64,000 nt of DNA from Brevibacillus migulae (lineage in GTDB: Bacteria > Bacillota > Bacilli > Brevibacillales > Brevibacillaceae): assembly GCF_004521915.1 (NCBI RefSeq), contig NZ_SDKD01000005.1, positions 220,323 to 284,322 on the forward strand, given 5' to 3'. A model generated the notes under the pieces. That model saw only the letters and a list, made by a program, of their open reading frames with translations. It had not been told where the DNA came from and did no database searches. The translations under genes and the position numbers were made by a program. Position 1 is the first letter of the stretch, and every line of letters starts with the position of its first letter. Of the stretch, positions 15,608-24,054 are shown piece by piece.

Positions 15608-16960
15608 TTATGAGTGGATACTGGCTTGTTGCTGTTCTGCGGCTTTTTTACTCGTGTATCGGTTTACAGGGATGGAAAGTCCCAAATTTCCGCGCAGCGT
15701 GTCCGCTTCATACTCAGTACGGTAAATCCCTCGCTCCTGCAAGAGCGGAACGACGAAATCGACAAAGTCGTCTAATCCACCAGATACACTGGTGTGGATG
15801 ATGAAACCATCCGCCGCTTTCTCATCAAACCACTGTTGAATCCGATCAGCTACCGTTTCAGGTGTGCCGATAAAGGCGCTTCTGGGCGTAGCGGTTTCCA
15901 GCGCTACCTGCCGCAGTGTCCACTGCTTCTCCTTGGCCGTTTGCTTGATCTTGTCTGTCGTGCTCCGAAAGCTGTTGCTCCCGATGTCACCCAATTCGGG
16001 AAATGGGTCATCCAACGGGTATTGCGAAAAATCGTGGTGATCAAAAAATCTTCCCAAGTAGTTCAAGGCATGCTCAATGCTGACCAGTCTCGCAATCTCC
16101 TCATGCTTTCTCTCCGCCTCCGCCTGTGTCGAGCCGACAATGGGACGAATGCCAGGGAAAATGAGGATGTCATCTGAGGAACGTCCATATTCCGCCGCTC
16201 TCGTTTTTACATCCCTAAAAAAACGTTTCGCGTCCTCCAGTGTTTCAACTCCTGTGAAAACCGCGTCGGCTGATTTCGCGGCCAACGTTTTTCCACTCTC
16301 GGATGAACCTGCCTGGAAAATGACCGGATAGCCTTGTCTGGAACGCGCGATGTTCAAAGGACCTTGCACGGAGAAAAACTCCCCTTGATGATTCAACCGA
16401 TGCATTTTTTGCGGATCGAAAAATACGCCCGTATCCTTATCCCTTACAAAAGCATCGTCTTCCCACGAGTCCCATAAGCCTTTTGTCACCTGCAAATGCT
16501 CCTCCGCAATCCGGTAGCGGTGCTCATGGGAAGGATGTTCTTTTTTTCCGTAGTTAAGCGCTGAGCCTTCCAAGGGAGACGTCACGACATTCCAGCCAGC
16601 CCGCCCCCCGCTGATGTGATCCAGAGAGGCAAACTGTCTGGCTACGGTAAATGGTTCACTGTATGTAGTCGAAACGGTTCCGACCAGACCGATTTTTGAC
16701 GTCATCGCCCCCAATGCAGACAAAATGGTAAGCGGTTCAAACCGATTTAGAAAATGGGGCAGTGATTTTTCGTTGATATACAAACCATCGGCAATAAAGA
16801 CAAGATCAAACTTCCCCTCTTCTGCTTTTTGGGCCTGCTGCACATAGAACCCAAAGTTCACACTGGCATCCGTCAAAGCGTTCTGATGCCTCCATGCACC
16901 CATGTTTCCCCCCACTCCATGTATCATGGTTCCTAGCTTGAGCTTTCTTACACTGGTCAA
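15608..16960 (-). CDS. NtaA/SnaA/DszA-family FMNH2-dependent monooxygenase, second copy
   Basis: 450-aa flavin monooxygenase paralogous to the 9866-11221 protein. It shares [61 protein letters not shown] and [11 protein letters not shown]. The TTG at 16960 is preferred as start because GGAGG lies 8 nt upstream, while the ATG at 16966 is only 2 nt from it. It is monocistronic, with its own promoter and leader attenuator. I infer a C-S-cleaving enzyme for another organosulfur compound; the substrate is unknown. Confidence 0.88.
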   Translation of the reverse strand: MTSVRKLKLGTMIHGVGGNMGAWRHQNALTDASVNFGFYVQQAQKAEEGKFDLVFIADGLYINEKSLPHFLNRFEPLTILSALGAMTSKIGLVGTVSTTYSEPFTVARQFASLDHISGGRAGWNVVTSPLEGSALNYGKKEHPSHEHRYRIAEEHLQVTKGLWDSWEDDAFVRDKDTGVFFDPQKMHRLNHQGEFFSVQGPLNIARSRQGYPVIFQAGSSESGKTLAAKSADAVFTGVETLEDAKRFFRDVKTRAAEYGRSSDDILIFPGIRPIVGSTQAEAERKHEEIARLVSIEHALNYLGRFFDHHDFSQYPLDDPFPELGDIGSNSFRSTTDKIKQTAKEKQWTLRQVALETATPRSAFIGTPETVADRIQQWFDEKAADGFIIHTSVSGGLDDFVDFVVPLLQERGIYRTEYEADTLRGNLGLSIPVNRYTSKKAAEQQQASIHS

Positions 16961-16994
16961 GTTCATGTCCTCCTTCGTTTGCCATTTTTCGTAA

Positions 16995-17034
16995 AATAGA
17001 GGCTTTTTTCAAGGAAAGCAAAAAAGCCCCTATT
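16995..17034 (-). repeat. Second inverted repeat in leader L3 (alternative to the terminator)
   Basis: On the minus strand AATAGGGGCTTTTTT (17034-17020) is complementary to AAAAAAGCCTCTATT (17009-16995) over 15 positions with one wobble. The first arm is also the 3' arm of the leader terminator, so terminator and downstream hairpin compete. This three-arm arrangement is not seen in L1 or L2. Confidence 0.6.
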
Positions 17035-17050
17035 GTACATAGGAGCCTTT
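17020..17050 (-). terminator. Leader terminator of the second NtaA-type monooxygenase (attenuator L3)
   Basis: Minus-strand arms AAAGGCTCCTAT and ATAGGGGCTTTT (12 bp, two G-U pairs), ending in a T6 run. About 48 nt after the predicted transcription start and well before the TTG start at 16960. Confidence 0.75.
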
Positions 17051-17065
17051 GGTTGACCAATCAGC
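17045..17065 (-). ncRNA. RAT-like antiterminator hairpin of leader L3 (candidate new element)
   Basis: Folds as GCU / GA opposite A / UUGG, tetraloop UCAA, CCAA / GGC. The 3' GGC lies in the terminator 5' arm. Stem bases differ from L1 and L2 while pairing is kept, which argues for a selected RNA structure. Confidence 0.55.
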
Positions 17066-17105
17066 ATCTTGTTCTTATTCGATTTGTGGTTGATTCTTAC
17101 AAACA

Positions 17106-17134
17106 AGGATATTGGCATAAATCCGAGTTGTCAA
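17106..17134 (-). promoter_or_regulatory. Sigma-A promoter of the second NtaA-type monooxygenase
   Basis: TTGACA-N17-TATCCT on the minus strand; start predicted near 17099. Confidence 0.75.
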
Positions 17135-17223
17135 GTAGGGATATGGCCATTGTAAATTCTCCCTTCATCATCGTCTCAATATCAAGATTGCGAAGTGCTA
17201 TCCAGATAATCACGACTAACGTG

Positions 17224-17255
17224 AAAAAGGCAGCCAATTGATCGGTTGCCTTTTT
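17224..17255 (-). terminator. Terminator of the aminopeptidase gene
   Basis: Arms AAAAAGGCAGCC and GGTTGCCTTTTT with an 8-nt loop, 60 nt past the ampS stop; usable in both directions. With attenuator L3 and its promoter this accounts for most of the 16961-17314 gap; nothing else was recognised there. Confidence 0.75.
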
Positions 17256-17314
17256 GCTAATCTTGTAAAAATCGTTTGTCCTATTATCTCAGTGAGATGC
17301 TTGAACCATATGCC

Positions 17315-18553
17315 CTACAGTTCAAAAGCCCAATTCCCTTTGCGGAAAACAGGTTCCAGCGTTCCATCCGCAAGTTCGCCGTCGATATCAAGCTCGGCTG
17401 AGCCAATCATAAAGTCCACATGGGTGAGGCTGACGTTGCCGCCTCGTTGCAGCAGCTCTTCTTTGCTGAGCGAACGTCCGCCCTCCATGTTGACGGGATA
17501 GGCGCTGCCCAATGCGATGTGACAGGACGCGTTTTCATCAATCCCCGTGTTATAGAATATACGATTCATGCCCGCAATTGGCGAAGAGACTGGAACAAGT
17601 GCCACTTCTCCCAGATAGCGGGCTCCTTCGTCCATGTTGAGCAAGGCTTCCAGATGCACCGCTCCCGTCTCGGCAGTGAAATCCACGACTCTTCCGTCTT
17701 TAAATGTCAATGAGAAGTTGTCCACGATATTTCCGTTCAGATTGAGCGGCAAGGTACTGCGAACGGTTCCATTTACCCCTGTCCGTTTCGGCATCGTGTA
17801 GACTTCGTCCGTCGGCATGTTCGCTACGAAATAAACACCATCTTCGTTCAAATCTCCGCCACCTAGCCATAGATGCCCGTCTGCCAGCTCCAGCGACAGG
17901 TCGGTACCCGGAGCCTTATAGATCAGTCGGCGGTAACGCTTTTCATTCAAACGATTTTGCAGCAGCTTCAGCCGGTCGATATGATCGCGCCATGCTGCAA
18001 CCGGATCCTCTTGATCGACACGATTCATGCGGAAAATGGCGTCCCACATGGCAGGAATGCGTTCTTTCTCGGGAAGCTCCGGAAACACCTTATCCGCCCA
18101 TGCCTTCGTAGGTGCTTTCATCAGACACCAGCTAAACTTATTGTTTCGCACGTAAGACTGGGCTTTCTGACGCGCTTCAGCCATCGCTTTGTTGGCACGT
18201 GCCACTTTGGCCGGGTCGATTCCTTTATAAAGCTCAGGATCTGGGACTTTAATATGTAATAGGGCTCCGCCGTTTTCAGCAAGCATCTCCATCGTGCGGG
18301 CTTTCCATTCGGGATAGTAGGAAAATGACTCATCCTCCGCAGATTCAAAACGGATCCGGGTGCTAATCTCATCGATCCAATGAATGTCTACATAGCGTGC
18401 ACCATTCTCATAAGCCTTCCGCACAATTCTGCGAGCAAGGTCGGCCGTTTCAATCGGTGCTTCCAGCAACAGCACCTGCCCCCTCTGCAGATTCACACCG
18501 ACTTTAATGACTAACTCGGCGTACTTCTCCAACTGCGTTTCAAACGACGACAT
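17315..18553 (-). CDS. ampS: M29-family aminopeptidase (AmpS/thermophilic aminopeptidase type)
   Basis: 412-aa cytosolic metallo-aminopeptidase. The C-terminal two thirds carry the family blocks DLSLELADGHLWLGGG, NIVDNFSLTFKDGRVVDFTAETG, GEVALVPVSSPI, IFYNTGIDENASCHIALG and LTHVDFMIGS, which hold the metal-binding Glu, His and Asp residues. ATG 18553 follows GGAGCG by 9 nt; the longer frame to 18616 has no ribosome binding site. It stands alone between the sulfur monooxygenase and a divergent flavoprotein. It removes N-terminal residues from peptides; no pathway link is evident. Confidence 0.92.
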   Translation of the reverse strand: MSSFETQLEKYAELVIKVGVNLQRGQVLLLEAPIETADLARRIVRKAYENGARYVDIHWIDEISTRIRFESAEDESFSYYPEWKARTMEMLAENGGALLHIKVPDPELYKGIDPAKVARANKAMAEARQKAQSYVRNNKFSWCLMKAPTKAWADKVFPELPEKERIPAMWDAIFRMNRVDQEDPVAAWRDHIDRLKLLQNRLNEKRYRRLIYKAPGTDLSLELADGHLWLGGGDLNEDGVYFVANMPTDEVYTMPKRTGVNGTVRSTLPLNLNGNIVDNFSLTFKDGRVVDFTAETGAVHLEALLNMDEGARYLGEVALVPVSSPIAGMNRIFYNTGIDENASCHIALGSAYPVNMEGGRSLSKEELLQRGGNVSLTHVDFMIGSAELDIDGELADGTLEPVFRKGNWAFEL

Positions 18554-18676
18554 ATCAATTTCGCTCCTTTTATGGATTACCAATGCATGGAATACTATCA
18601 TTATAACAGGTTCCATCAGAACGATGTCCTTTGCTTGTCAAAGGATCCTGTATTGGGTAATGGATTGCCAGACAGG

Positions 18677-18682
18677 TATAAT
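18677..18682 (+). promoter_or_regulatory. -10 element (TATAAT) of the flavoprotein gene
   Basis: Consensus TATAAT with a weak -35 (TTGGGT, 18-nt spacer). About 45 nt upstream of the ATG at 18727. Confidence 0.5.
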
Positions 18683-18726
18683 AGAGAAGTGCAGAAAGAG
18701 AAAGAAGTAAAGAGGATGCTGAGAAT

Positions 18727-19851
18727 ATGAAAAAGTGTATCGTAGTGGGAGCAGGAATATTGGGAGCATCGACTGCCTACCAATTGGCTAAGGCAGGAGC
18801 CGATGTGATCATCGTGGACCGCGCGGATAAGGGACAAGCCACGGATGCGGCTGCCGGAATCATCTGTCCCTGGTTGTCACAGAGACGCAATCAAGCTTGG
18901 TACCAGCTCGCGAAGGGTGGAGCTCGGTTCTATCCCTCACTCATCGAGGAACTAGAACAAGAAGGAGAGATGCAAACCGGGTATCGCCGTGTCGGGGCGC
19001 TTAGTATACATAAAGATTTGCAAAAGCTTGAAGAGATGGTCAAACGAGCCGAAAAGCGCAAAGCAGATGCGCCAGAGGTCGGAGAGATTGCACTGCTATC
19101 TCCAAAAGAAGCAAAATACTTGTTTCCGCCGCTTGCTGATGAATATGGCGCGGTGCATATTAGCGGGGCGGCCAGGGTAGATGGGCGTGCGCTGCGGGAT
19201 GCCCTGCTTCGAGCGGCACAACGTCATGGAGCTTCATACGTTAACGGGGATGCTGTCCTTCAGCACGAAGGTACGCGAATAACCGGTGTGCAGGTTGGAA
19301 GTGACCGCATTGATGGCGATACCATCGTTGTTTGTGCGGGTGCTTGGGCCGATCAGCTGCTGGAACCACTGGGGGTCCACTTCAAAGTGACCTACCAGAA
19401 AGCGCAAATACTTCACCTGGAACTGCCGGCTGCTGATACCGATTCCTGGCCAGTCGTTATCCCTCCGAATGATCAATATATGCTCGCCTTTGAGAACGGA
19501 CGGATCGTAGTGGGCGCCACACACGAAAACGATGTGGACGGATTTGACACACGGCTCACTGCAGGCGGCATGCATGAAGTATTGAACAAAGCGTTGGATA
19601 CAGCCCCAGCCATCGCGGATGGAACGTTTTTAGAGGCGAGAGTCGGCTTTCGTCCCTTCACTCCCGGGTTCCTTCCCGTGATCGGGAGTCTGCCCGGTTG
19701 GGATGGAATACTCGTTGCCAACGGCTTGGGTGCCTCCGGTCTGACGATGGGACCCTATATCGGTTTTCAGCTTGCCAAGCTGGCGTTGGACATGGAGCTC
19801 GACATTGATCTGGAGCTTTACAAGGTGGAAGGCGCGTTGGTTCATTCCTGA
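18727..19851 (+). CDS. FAD-dependent D-amino acid oxidase/dehydrogenase-like oxidoreductase (DadA/glycine oxidase type)
   Basis: 374-aa DAO-family flavoprotein. The FAD-binding Rossmann motif VVGAGILGASTAYQLAKAG is at residues 7-25 with acidic residue D31 ending strand 2. Further family blocks are AAAGIICPW, IVVCAGAWADQLL and the C-terminal ARVGFRPFTPGFLPVIG plus NGLGASGLTMGPYIG. It oxidises an amine at the alpha carbon; substrate could be a D-amino acid, glycine or sarcosine. GAGGA precedes the ATG by about 10 nt. It is monocistronic and divergent from ampS. Confidence 0.85.
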   Translation: MKKCIVVGAGILGASTAYQLAKAGADVIIVDRADKGQATDAAAGIICPWLSQRRNQAWYQLAKGGARFYPSLIEELEQEGEMQTGYRRVGALSIHKDLQKLEEMVKRAEKRKADAPEVGEIALLSPKEAKYLFPPLADEYGAVHISGAARVDGRALRDALLRAAQRHGASYVNGDAVLQHEGTRITGVQVGSDRIDGDTIVVCAGAWADQLLEPLGVHFKVTYQKAQILHLELPAADTDSWPVVIPPNDQYMLAFENGRIVVGATHENDVDGFDTRLTAGGMHEVLNKALDTAPAIADGTFLEARVGFRPFTPGFLPVIGSLPGWDGILVANGLGASGLTMGPYIGFQLAKLALDMELDIDLELYKVEGALVHS

Positions 19852-19875
19852 ATTCACAGACTGAATCACCGGATG

Positions 19876-19901
19876 TCGGGGCTAGAATGAACTCAGCCCC
19901 C
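19876..19901 (+). terminator. Weak terminator-like hairpin after the flavoprotein gene
   Basis: Arms GGGGCT and AGCCCC about 25 nt past the stop codon; only a C/T-rich tail follows. Confidence 0.4.
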
Positions 19902-19958
19902 GTCCTTCTTCCTGCAATTGATCATGAACTGCGGGAACATCTGCGAACTCATCAATTT

Positions 19959-19988
19959 GATTTGACACAGTTGATTTCCACCGATCAT
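19959..19988 (+). promoter_or_regulatory. Sigma-A promoter of shikimate kinase gene
   Basis: TTGACA-N18-CATAAT, about 42 nt before the ATG at 20030. Confidence 0.6.
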
Positions 19989-20029
19989 AATAGACGAAAG
20001 CATTATCATTCCGATAGAGAAAGAGCGTT

Positions 20030-20587
20030 ATGAATATGACTGAAAATACGAACATTTCCATACGTGAAAAGAATATTGCGTTCATCGGTTTTATGGGTGC
20101 CGGCAAGACGACGATCGGCAAGCTCGTAGCAAAGAAGCTCTACCGCGATTTTATCGATATTGATCAAGAGATTGAAAAACGTTACAAGATGCCGGTATCT
20201 CAGATCTTTCAAGAATTTGGGGAAGCAGAGTTTCGTAGAATGGAACGGGAACTGATCGTTTCGCTTTGCACCACTACCCGGTTGAAGGTCATCTCATTAG
20301 GCGGTGGCGCTTATCTGCAGGAAGAGGTCAGAAAGGCTTGCTTGTCTACCTGCATCGTATTTTTTATCGATTTGTCTTGGGAGTCTTGGAAGGAACGCAT
20401 CCCGTTGATTATCGACAGCCGCCCCATCCTGCAGCAAAAATCTTTGGATGAAATCGAGAGTCTCTTCCTAAGCAGACAAAAAGCGTATTCCCTCCACCAT
20501 TCGAAAATCTCCACCAACGAATTAAATCCAGAGACTGCAGCCGAGCAAATTGTGGAATCCCTCAAGCTAGCTTGGGAACTTTACTAA
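20030..20587 (+). CDS. aroK: Shikimate kinase
   Basis: 185-aa P-loop kinase that phosphorylates shikimate in the chorismate pathway. Walker A is GFMGAGKTTIG (residues 20-30). The shikimate-site signature DIDQEIEKR, FGEAEFRRME (substrate arginine) and SLGGGAYLQ all match the family. The lid has RPIL, as in RPLL of other members. A Met-rich N-terminal extension of about 13 residues precedes the first strand; the second ATG (20036) is an alternative start. It is isolated from other aromatic-pathway genes in the window. Some AroK paralogues act on other small alcohols, which cannot be excluded. Confidence 0.85.
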   Translation: MNMTENTNISIREKNIAFIGFMGAGKTTIGKLVAKKLYRDFIDIDQEIEKRYKMPVSQIFQEFGEAEFRRMERELIVSLCTTTRLKVISLGGGAYLQEEVRKACLSTCIVFFIDLSWESWKERIPLIIDSRPILQQKSLDEIESLFLSRQKAYSLHHSKISTNELNPETAAEQIVESLKLAWELY

Positions 20588-20645
20588 CCTGGTCGTCAAC
20601 AAAATGATTGACACCGCCACCCTCTTTGTTCGAGCAATAAAATGA

Positions 20646-20672
20646 AGAGCCTTTGCTATCTGCAAAGGCTCT
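20646..20672. terminator. Bidirectional terminator between aroK and dgaF
   Basis: Perfect 11-bp arms AGAGCCTTTGC and GCAAAGGCTCT with a 5-nt loop, centred between convergent genes ending at 20587 and 20684. Confidence 0.7.
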
Positions 20673-20683
20673 ATATTCTTCCA

Positions 20684-21415
20684 TTACAATCGTTCCATTA
20701 CCGCTTGCCGTAAAGCCCGGATATCCTCTAACCGAGTATAGCCAGTGGTTTTATCGACGATGGCCGTATACACATGGGGGATGATTTGCTCCACCCCTGG
20801 CTGTAAGCATGCCTCGATCACCTGGCCGATGGTACGGACATTAATCCCTCCGGTCGGTTCAAATATCGTAATCTTTTGCCGGACCGCAGCTCGTACCATT
20901 TCCTCGACTTCGTCCAGACGCTCCGTCCCCTGGATCGGAAAAAATTTGACGGAGGTAACGCCCACATCCGCCAGCATCGCGGCAGCGGCATCACAGGAAA
21001 TCGGATCGGAAAAGGCTCGACTGTGCGGTCCTGTTGAAACGATGACTTTTCCGGGAATTCCGCTGGGAGCGATCAAGGCATTCACGATCGTATGCGAACT
21101 ATCGGCGTGTTGCAAGCATGCGAGCGTATACCCCGCTGCCGGAAAAATCTGATTTACGTGAACAGGTTTGGTCTGTGCTGCAACGTCCGCCACCTTTTTC
21201 CATTGGGCCGGATCTCCATCCCCCAATCCAACGGAAACCGGAATGTTTGCTTGTTGAAAGGCATTTATGGTCTCTACCGCCTCTGATACGGACGGGAAAG
21301 ATTTTACCATCAATCCGATCAGCACGTTGCCATCCGTCTCCTCCAGGATCTGTCTTGCATTCTCGATATTTTTGGCTAGTACATTAAACCTCACCAATGG
21401 TTTTGCAGCTGACAA
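20684..21415 (-). CDS. dgaF: 2-dehydro-3-deoxy-6-phosphogluconate aldolase, DgaF type
   Basis: 243-aa TIM-barrel aldolase of the EF_0839/DgaF family. It cleaves KDG-6-phosphate to pyruvate and glyceraldehyde 3-phosphate, the last step of D-glucosaminate use in Salmonella. Conserved blocks include LIGLMVKSFPS, VGLGDGDPAQW, NALIAPSGIPGKVIVSTGPHS, the Schiff-base region SVKFFPIQG (Lys) and FEPTGGIN. TTG start, supported by GGAGGAGGG 6 nt upstream. It follows dgaE by 15 nt and is the last gene of the operon. Confidence 0.88.
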   Translation of the reverse strand: MSAAKPLVRFNVLAKNIENARQILEETDGNVLIGLMVKSFPSVSEAVETINAFQQANIPVSVGLGDGDPAQWKKVADVAAQTKPVHVNQIFPAAGYTLACLQHADSSHTIVNALIAPSGIPGKVIVSTGPHSRAFSDPISCDAAAAMLADVGVTSVKFFPIQGTERLDEVEEMVRAAVRQKITIFEPTGGINVRTIGQVIEACLQPGVEQIIPHVYTAIVDKTTGYTRLEDIRALRQAVMERL

Positions 21416-21430
21416 AAGGGTCCCTCCTCC

Positions 21431-22531
21431 TCATGGTTGCATGATCTCTCTGATCCGTTGGACGATGACTTCTTCCTGCCCCGCCAACAACGGTCGCGGG
21501 TCGATGCTGATGATTCCGATATTTCCATAGTGATTGCGCGTATGGATCGATGGTGTGCCGGATTCCAGTTGTCGAATCAAATCGCTCGCATGCAAGCCAG
21601 CCGTATGTGGATCGATCTTCAGCTGCGCCCGGTATATCGCACGTCCCGCTTCGTCTTGCACCACTTCGCCTTTCAAACCAGGTATGTCGCTGAGTTGATC
21701 AACCAGCCACTTCATTCGCCGCAGCTGCTCAGTTGCATTCGCAGCCGATACGTCATAGCGCTGTAACGCAGTCAACAGTCCAACGATCGCTTCCTTGCCC
21801 ACCTTCATCGCCCGTCCGATTCCTTTGTACTGTGCCCGGCATGCCTCCACGTAGGTTGCACGACCGCAGATCAATCCAGACGTCGGCCCCCCGATCGCCT
21901 TGCCGCCACTGTAAATGACAAGATCTGCTCCCTGGGCCACATAGAAGCGAAGATCCTCTTCTGCTGCCGCATCCACGATCAACGGCAGCTGATACTGCTT
22001 GGCGAGACGAATGAACGTCTCCAGCTTTTGCATGCCTTTTTGCACGGTGTGATGGGATTTCACGTAAAACAACGCAGCCGTACGCTCATTGATCGCATTT
22101 TCCACATGAGCATTTTCCACGTGATTGGCGTGCCCCACCTCGATTGGTTTCCCGCCTCCCAGACGAATCATTTGTGTAAGGGATGCACCAAAATGAATGC
22201 TGTGACCTTTCTGGATGATGATTTCGTTGGGGAACCCCTCCGAGAAAGGCAGTTGCTCGATCAGGTTCAAATTCGTGCCTGCGATGACCGCAGCTGTCGC
22301 GATGGCGATACCTGCAGCCGCTCCGGGTGTGGGACAGCCATCCTCTGCATCCGTCGCTTTTGCAATGTATGCTCCGGCCTTCCGGATGAGGTCCTGGATG
22401 TCTACGTAATCCATGGCCGCATCAGCCATTGCCTTGGCAACCGCAGGGTCAACAGCGCTTGCCCCCAACGCCGTCATCTTTCCACTGGCATTGATAATCG
22501 GCTGTAAACCGAACGTTTGGTAAATTCCCAC
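21431..22531 (-). CDS. dgaE: D-glucosaminate-6-phosphate ammonia-lyase, DgaE type (SelA-like PLP enzyme)
   Basis: 366-aa fold-type I PLP enzyme related to selenocysteine synthase SelA. Key segments are INASGKMTALGAS at the N-terminus, DGCPTPGAAAGIAIATAA, IVDAAAEEDL (cofactor-binding Asp) and the Schiff-base lysine in VIYSGGKAIGGPTSGL. DgaE of Salmonella eliminates ammonia from D-glucosaminate-6-phosphate to give KDG-6-P, the substrate of the next gene. GTG start with AGGTG 9 nt upstream. That the natural substrate here is glucosaminate-6-P is inferred; other 2-amino sugar acids are possible. Confidence 0.88.
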   Translation of the reverse strand: MGIYQTFGLQPIINASGKMTALGASAVDPAVAKAMADAAMDYVDIQDLIRKAGAYIAKATDAEDGCPTPGAAAGIAIATAAVIAGTNLNLIEQLPFSEGFPNEIIIQKGHSIHFGASLTQMIRLGGGKPIEVGHANHVENAHVENAINERTAALFYVKSHHTVQKGMQKLETFIRLAKQYQLPLIVDAAAEEDLRFYVAQGADLVIYSGGKAIGGPTSGLICGRATYVEACRAQYKGIGRAMKVGKEAIVGLLTALQRYDVSAANATEQLRRMKWLVDQLSDIPGLKGEVVQDEAGRAIYRAQLKIDPHTAGLHASDLIRQLESGTPSIHTRNHYGNIGIISIDPRPLLAGQEEVIVQRIREIMQP

Positions 22532-22569
22532 TTGTATAGCACCTACTTTCCGTGATCCGTACGATTTTT

Positions 22570-23229
22570 TTATTGAGCCGCAATCGGGAATATGGCGCCC
22601 AAAATCATCGCCCCGATAATGGCTCCCCCCGCAACGGGCTTTTTGTAGTGGTAAAAGATCCCTCCTCCAATCGTGGCCCCAATCCCGACTGGTATGGAGG
22701 CCATGATGGCGGAAATGATGATGAGCGGACCGAGATAGCGCCCAGCCGCATTGCCCGCCCCCATCATGATGTCTGCTCCAAACGTTGACTGCGAAGAATT
22801 AATCGTGAACTTGCGAATGAGAATGATCACGGCTCCGATGGCATATCCCAGCACGGCACCCGTCAGCAGGGCAAGCGGAAATGACGTCAGCGGCGCGGTT
22901 ATACCAGCGCCCAGCATCAGCGCAGGTACGCCTATCCCGATCCCGGTCTGCAGTGATCCCCCGATGTCCAAAATCCCGACAAGCGGGCCTTCCAAGACCC
23001 GGGCAAACAGAAAGCTGGCACCAAACGCCGCCGCTGCTCCATAGCTCCCCCCTTTGATCCCCGCCTCTAGCATGGCGACAATCGCAATATCATTAAATGC
23101 GCCGATATGATAGACATAGTATAGATGCGTACCGGCAAAAATCCCCGAGGCAAGCGTGGCGACAAAGATCGGGAATGCCCATTCGGAAAACCAAAAGCCT
23201 CTAGTTTGTTGCAGTGGAAGTGTACTCAT
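22570..23229 (-). CDS. DUF4310 family membrane protein
   Basis: 219-aa glycine-rich integral membrane protein with about six hydrophobic segments, for example the stretches near residues 15-35, 60-75, 95-135 and 170-215. It is recognisable as the DUF4310 protein that always accompanies DgaE/DgaF in the EF_0829-EF_0839 type locus. Conserved-looking parts are EGPLVGILDIGGSLQTGIGIG and GADIMMGAGNAAGRYLGP. The start is 2 nt after the DUF4311 stop. No biochemical role is established; with DUF4311 it probably forms the membrane channel of the operon's uptake system (inference). Confidence 0.82.
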   Translation of the reverse strand: MSTLPLQQTRGFWFSEWAFPIFVATLASGIFAGTHLYYVYHIGAFNDIAIVAMLEAGIKGGSYGAAAAFGASFLFARVLEGPLVGILDIGGSLQTGIGIGVPALMLGAGITAPLTSFPLALLTGAVLGYAIGAVIILIRKFTINSSQSTFGADIMMGAGNAAGRYLGPLIIISAIMASIPVGIGATIGGGIFYHYKKPVAGGAIIGAMILGAIFPIAAQ

Positions 23230-23231
23230 CC

Positions 23232-24017
23232 TTATTTCACCGCCGATCCGAACATTTTATGGAGATCAATCAACCATTGAGGTACCTCGACATTGATGCT
23301 GTGCAGGAAAGCCGCATCAAATCCACGGAAAAATCCACTGAGCACAAACAACAGCACCACAGCTGTGACCAAGGTTTTCGTAATGCGGTCCCAGCCGCTG
23401 TCGTCCACCCCTTTCCCAATCAATATCCCTAACACGATGCCTGGTACCGCATTGCCCATCACCAGGTGCGATAACCCGCCCAATACGGTTCCCCATACCC
23501 CGGTTCTGCGGCCCGCATCCATCGCCGCCATCCAGAACACGATCGGCATGATCGGGTTGATCAGCCAGTTGGCCGCGGGAACCAGCACTTTTGTCGCAAC
23601 CATTTGCATCGAGACGGGAATCGCCGCTGCGGTTGAATTCAGAATCGTCACCACGACCGCACCGATGATCGCTCCTGCTATGGCCATCCGCTTTGGATTG
23701 TGCAGCGTTTCCTCTACGTTTTTGTTTTTCCAGAGCAAAGCGGCAGCCGCCCAGTTTGGCAAAATCCGATGGTCGACATCCTGTGTTAAGGCACCAGCGC
23801 CTACCACCGAAGCCCAAGAGTTAAAGAGGAAGCCTAGTCCAAAAGAAAAGTGTGAAATCGGGTCACCCGCGCAAGCGTTCAGCTCCCCAAAAGTGCGAAA
23901 AGCCCCCATGCCCTGAACATTCGGTGCATGAAACATGCGGGCAGCGCCTGCGCCAACACCGAATCCCACCAAAGCGCCAATAATCAATGATTTAAAGATA
24001 ATGAGCAAAGTCACCAC
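23232..24017 (-). CDS. DUF4311 family membrane protein
   Basis: 261-aa integral membrane protein with about six transmembrane segments and the blocks GFGVGAGAARMFHAPNVQGMG, ELNACAGDPISHFSFGLGF and MPIVFWMAAMDAGRRTGVWG. Polar and His residues within the membrane region (HAPNVQ, DPISHF) look like substrate contacts. GTG start with a G6 run six nucleotides upstream. It belongs with DUF4310 and DUF4312, a set conserved next to DgaE. No function is proven. Confidence 0.82.
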   Translation of the reverse strand: MVTLLIIFKSLIIGALVGFGVGAGAARMFHAPNVQGMGAFRTFGELNACAGDPISHFSFGLGFLFNSWASVVGAGALTQDVDHRILPNWAAAALLWKNKNVEETLHNPKRMAIAGAIIGAVVVTILNSTAAAIPVSMQMVATKVLVPAANWLINPIMPIVFWMAAMDAGRRTGVWGTVLGGLSHLVMGNAVPGIVLGILIGKGVDDSGWDRITKTLVTAVVLLFVLSGFFRGFDAAFLHSINVEVPQWLIDLHKMFGSAVK

Positions 24018-24054
24018 ATAAATCCCCCCTTTTTCTATTCAATTGGTTAAGGTA

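Noticed and set aside
23293..23916. 207-codon reading frame antisense to the DUF4311 gene
   Set aside because: Mirror of codon bias in a GC-rich third-position gene; no ribosome binding site. The DUF4311 frame has clear membrane segments and operon coupling.
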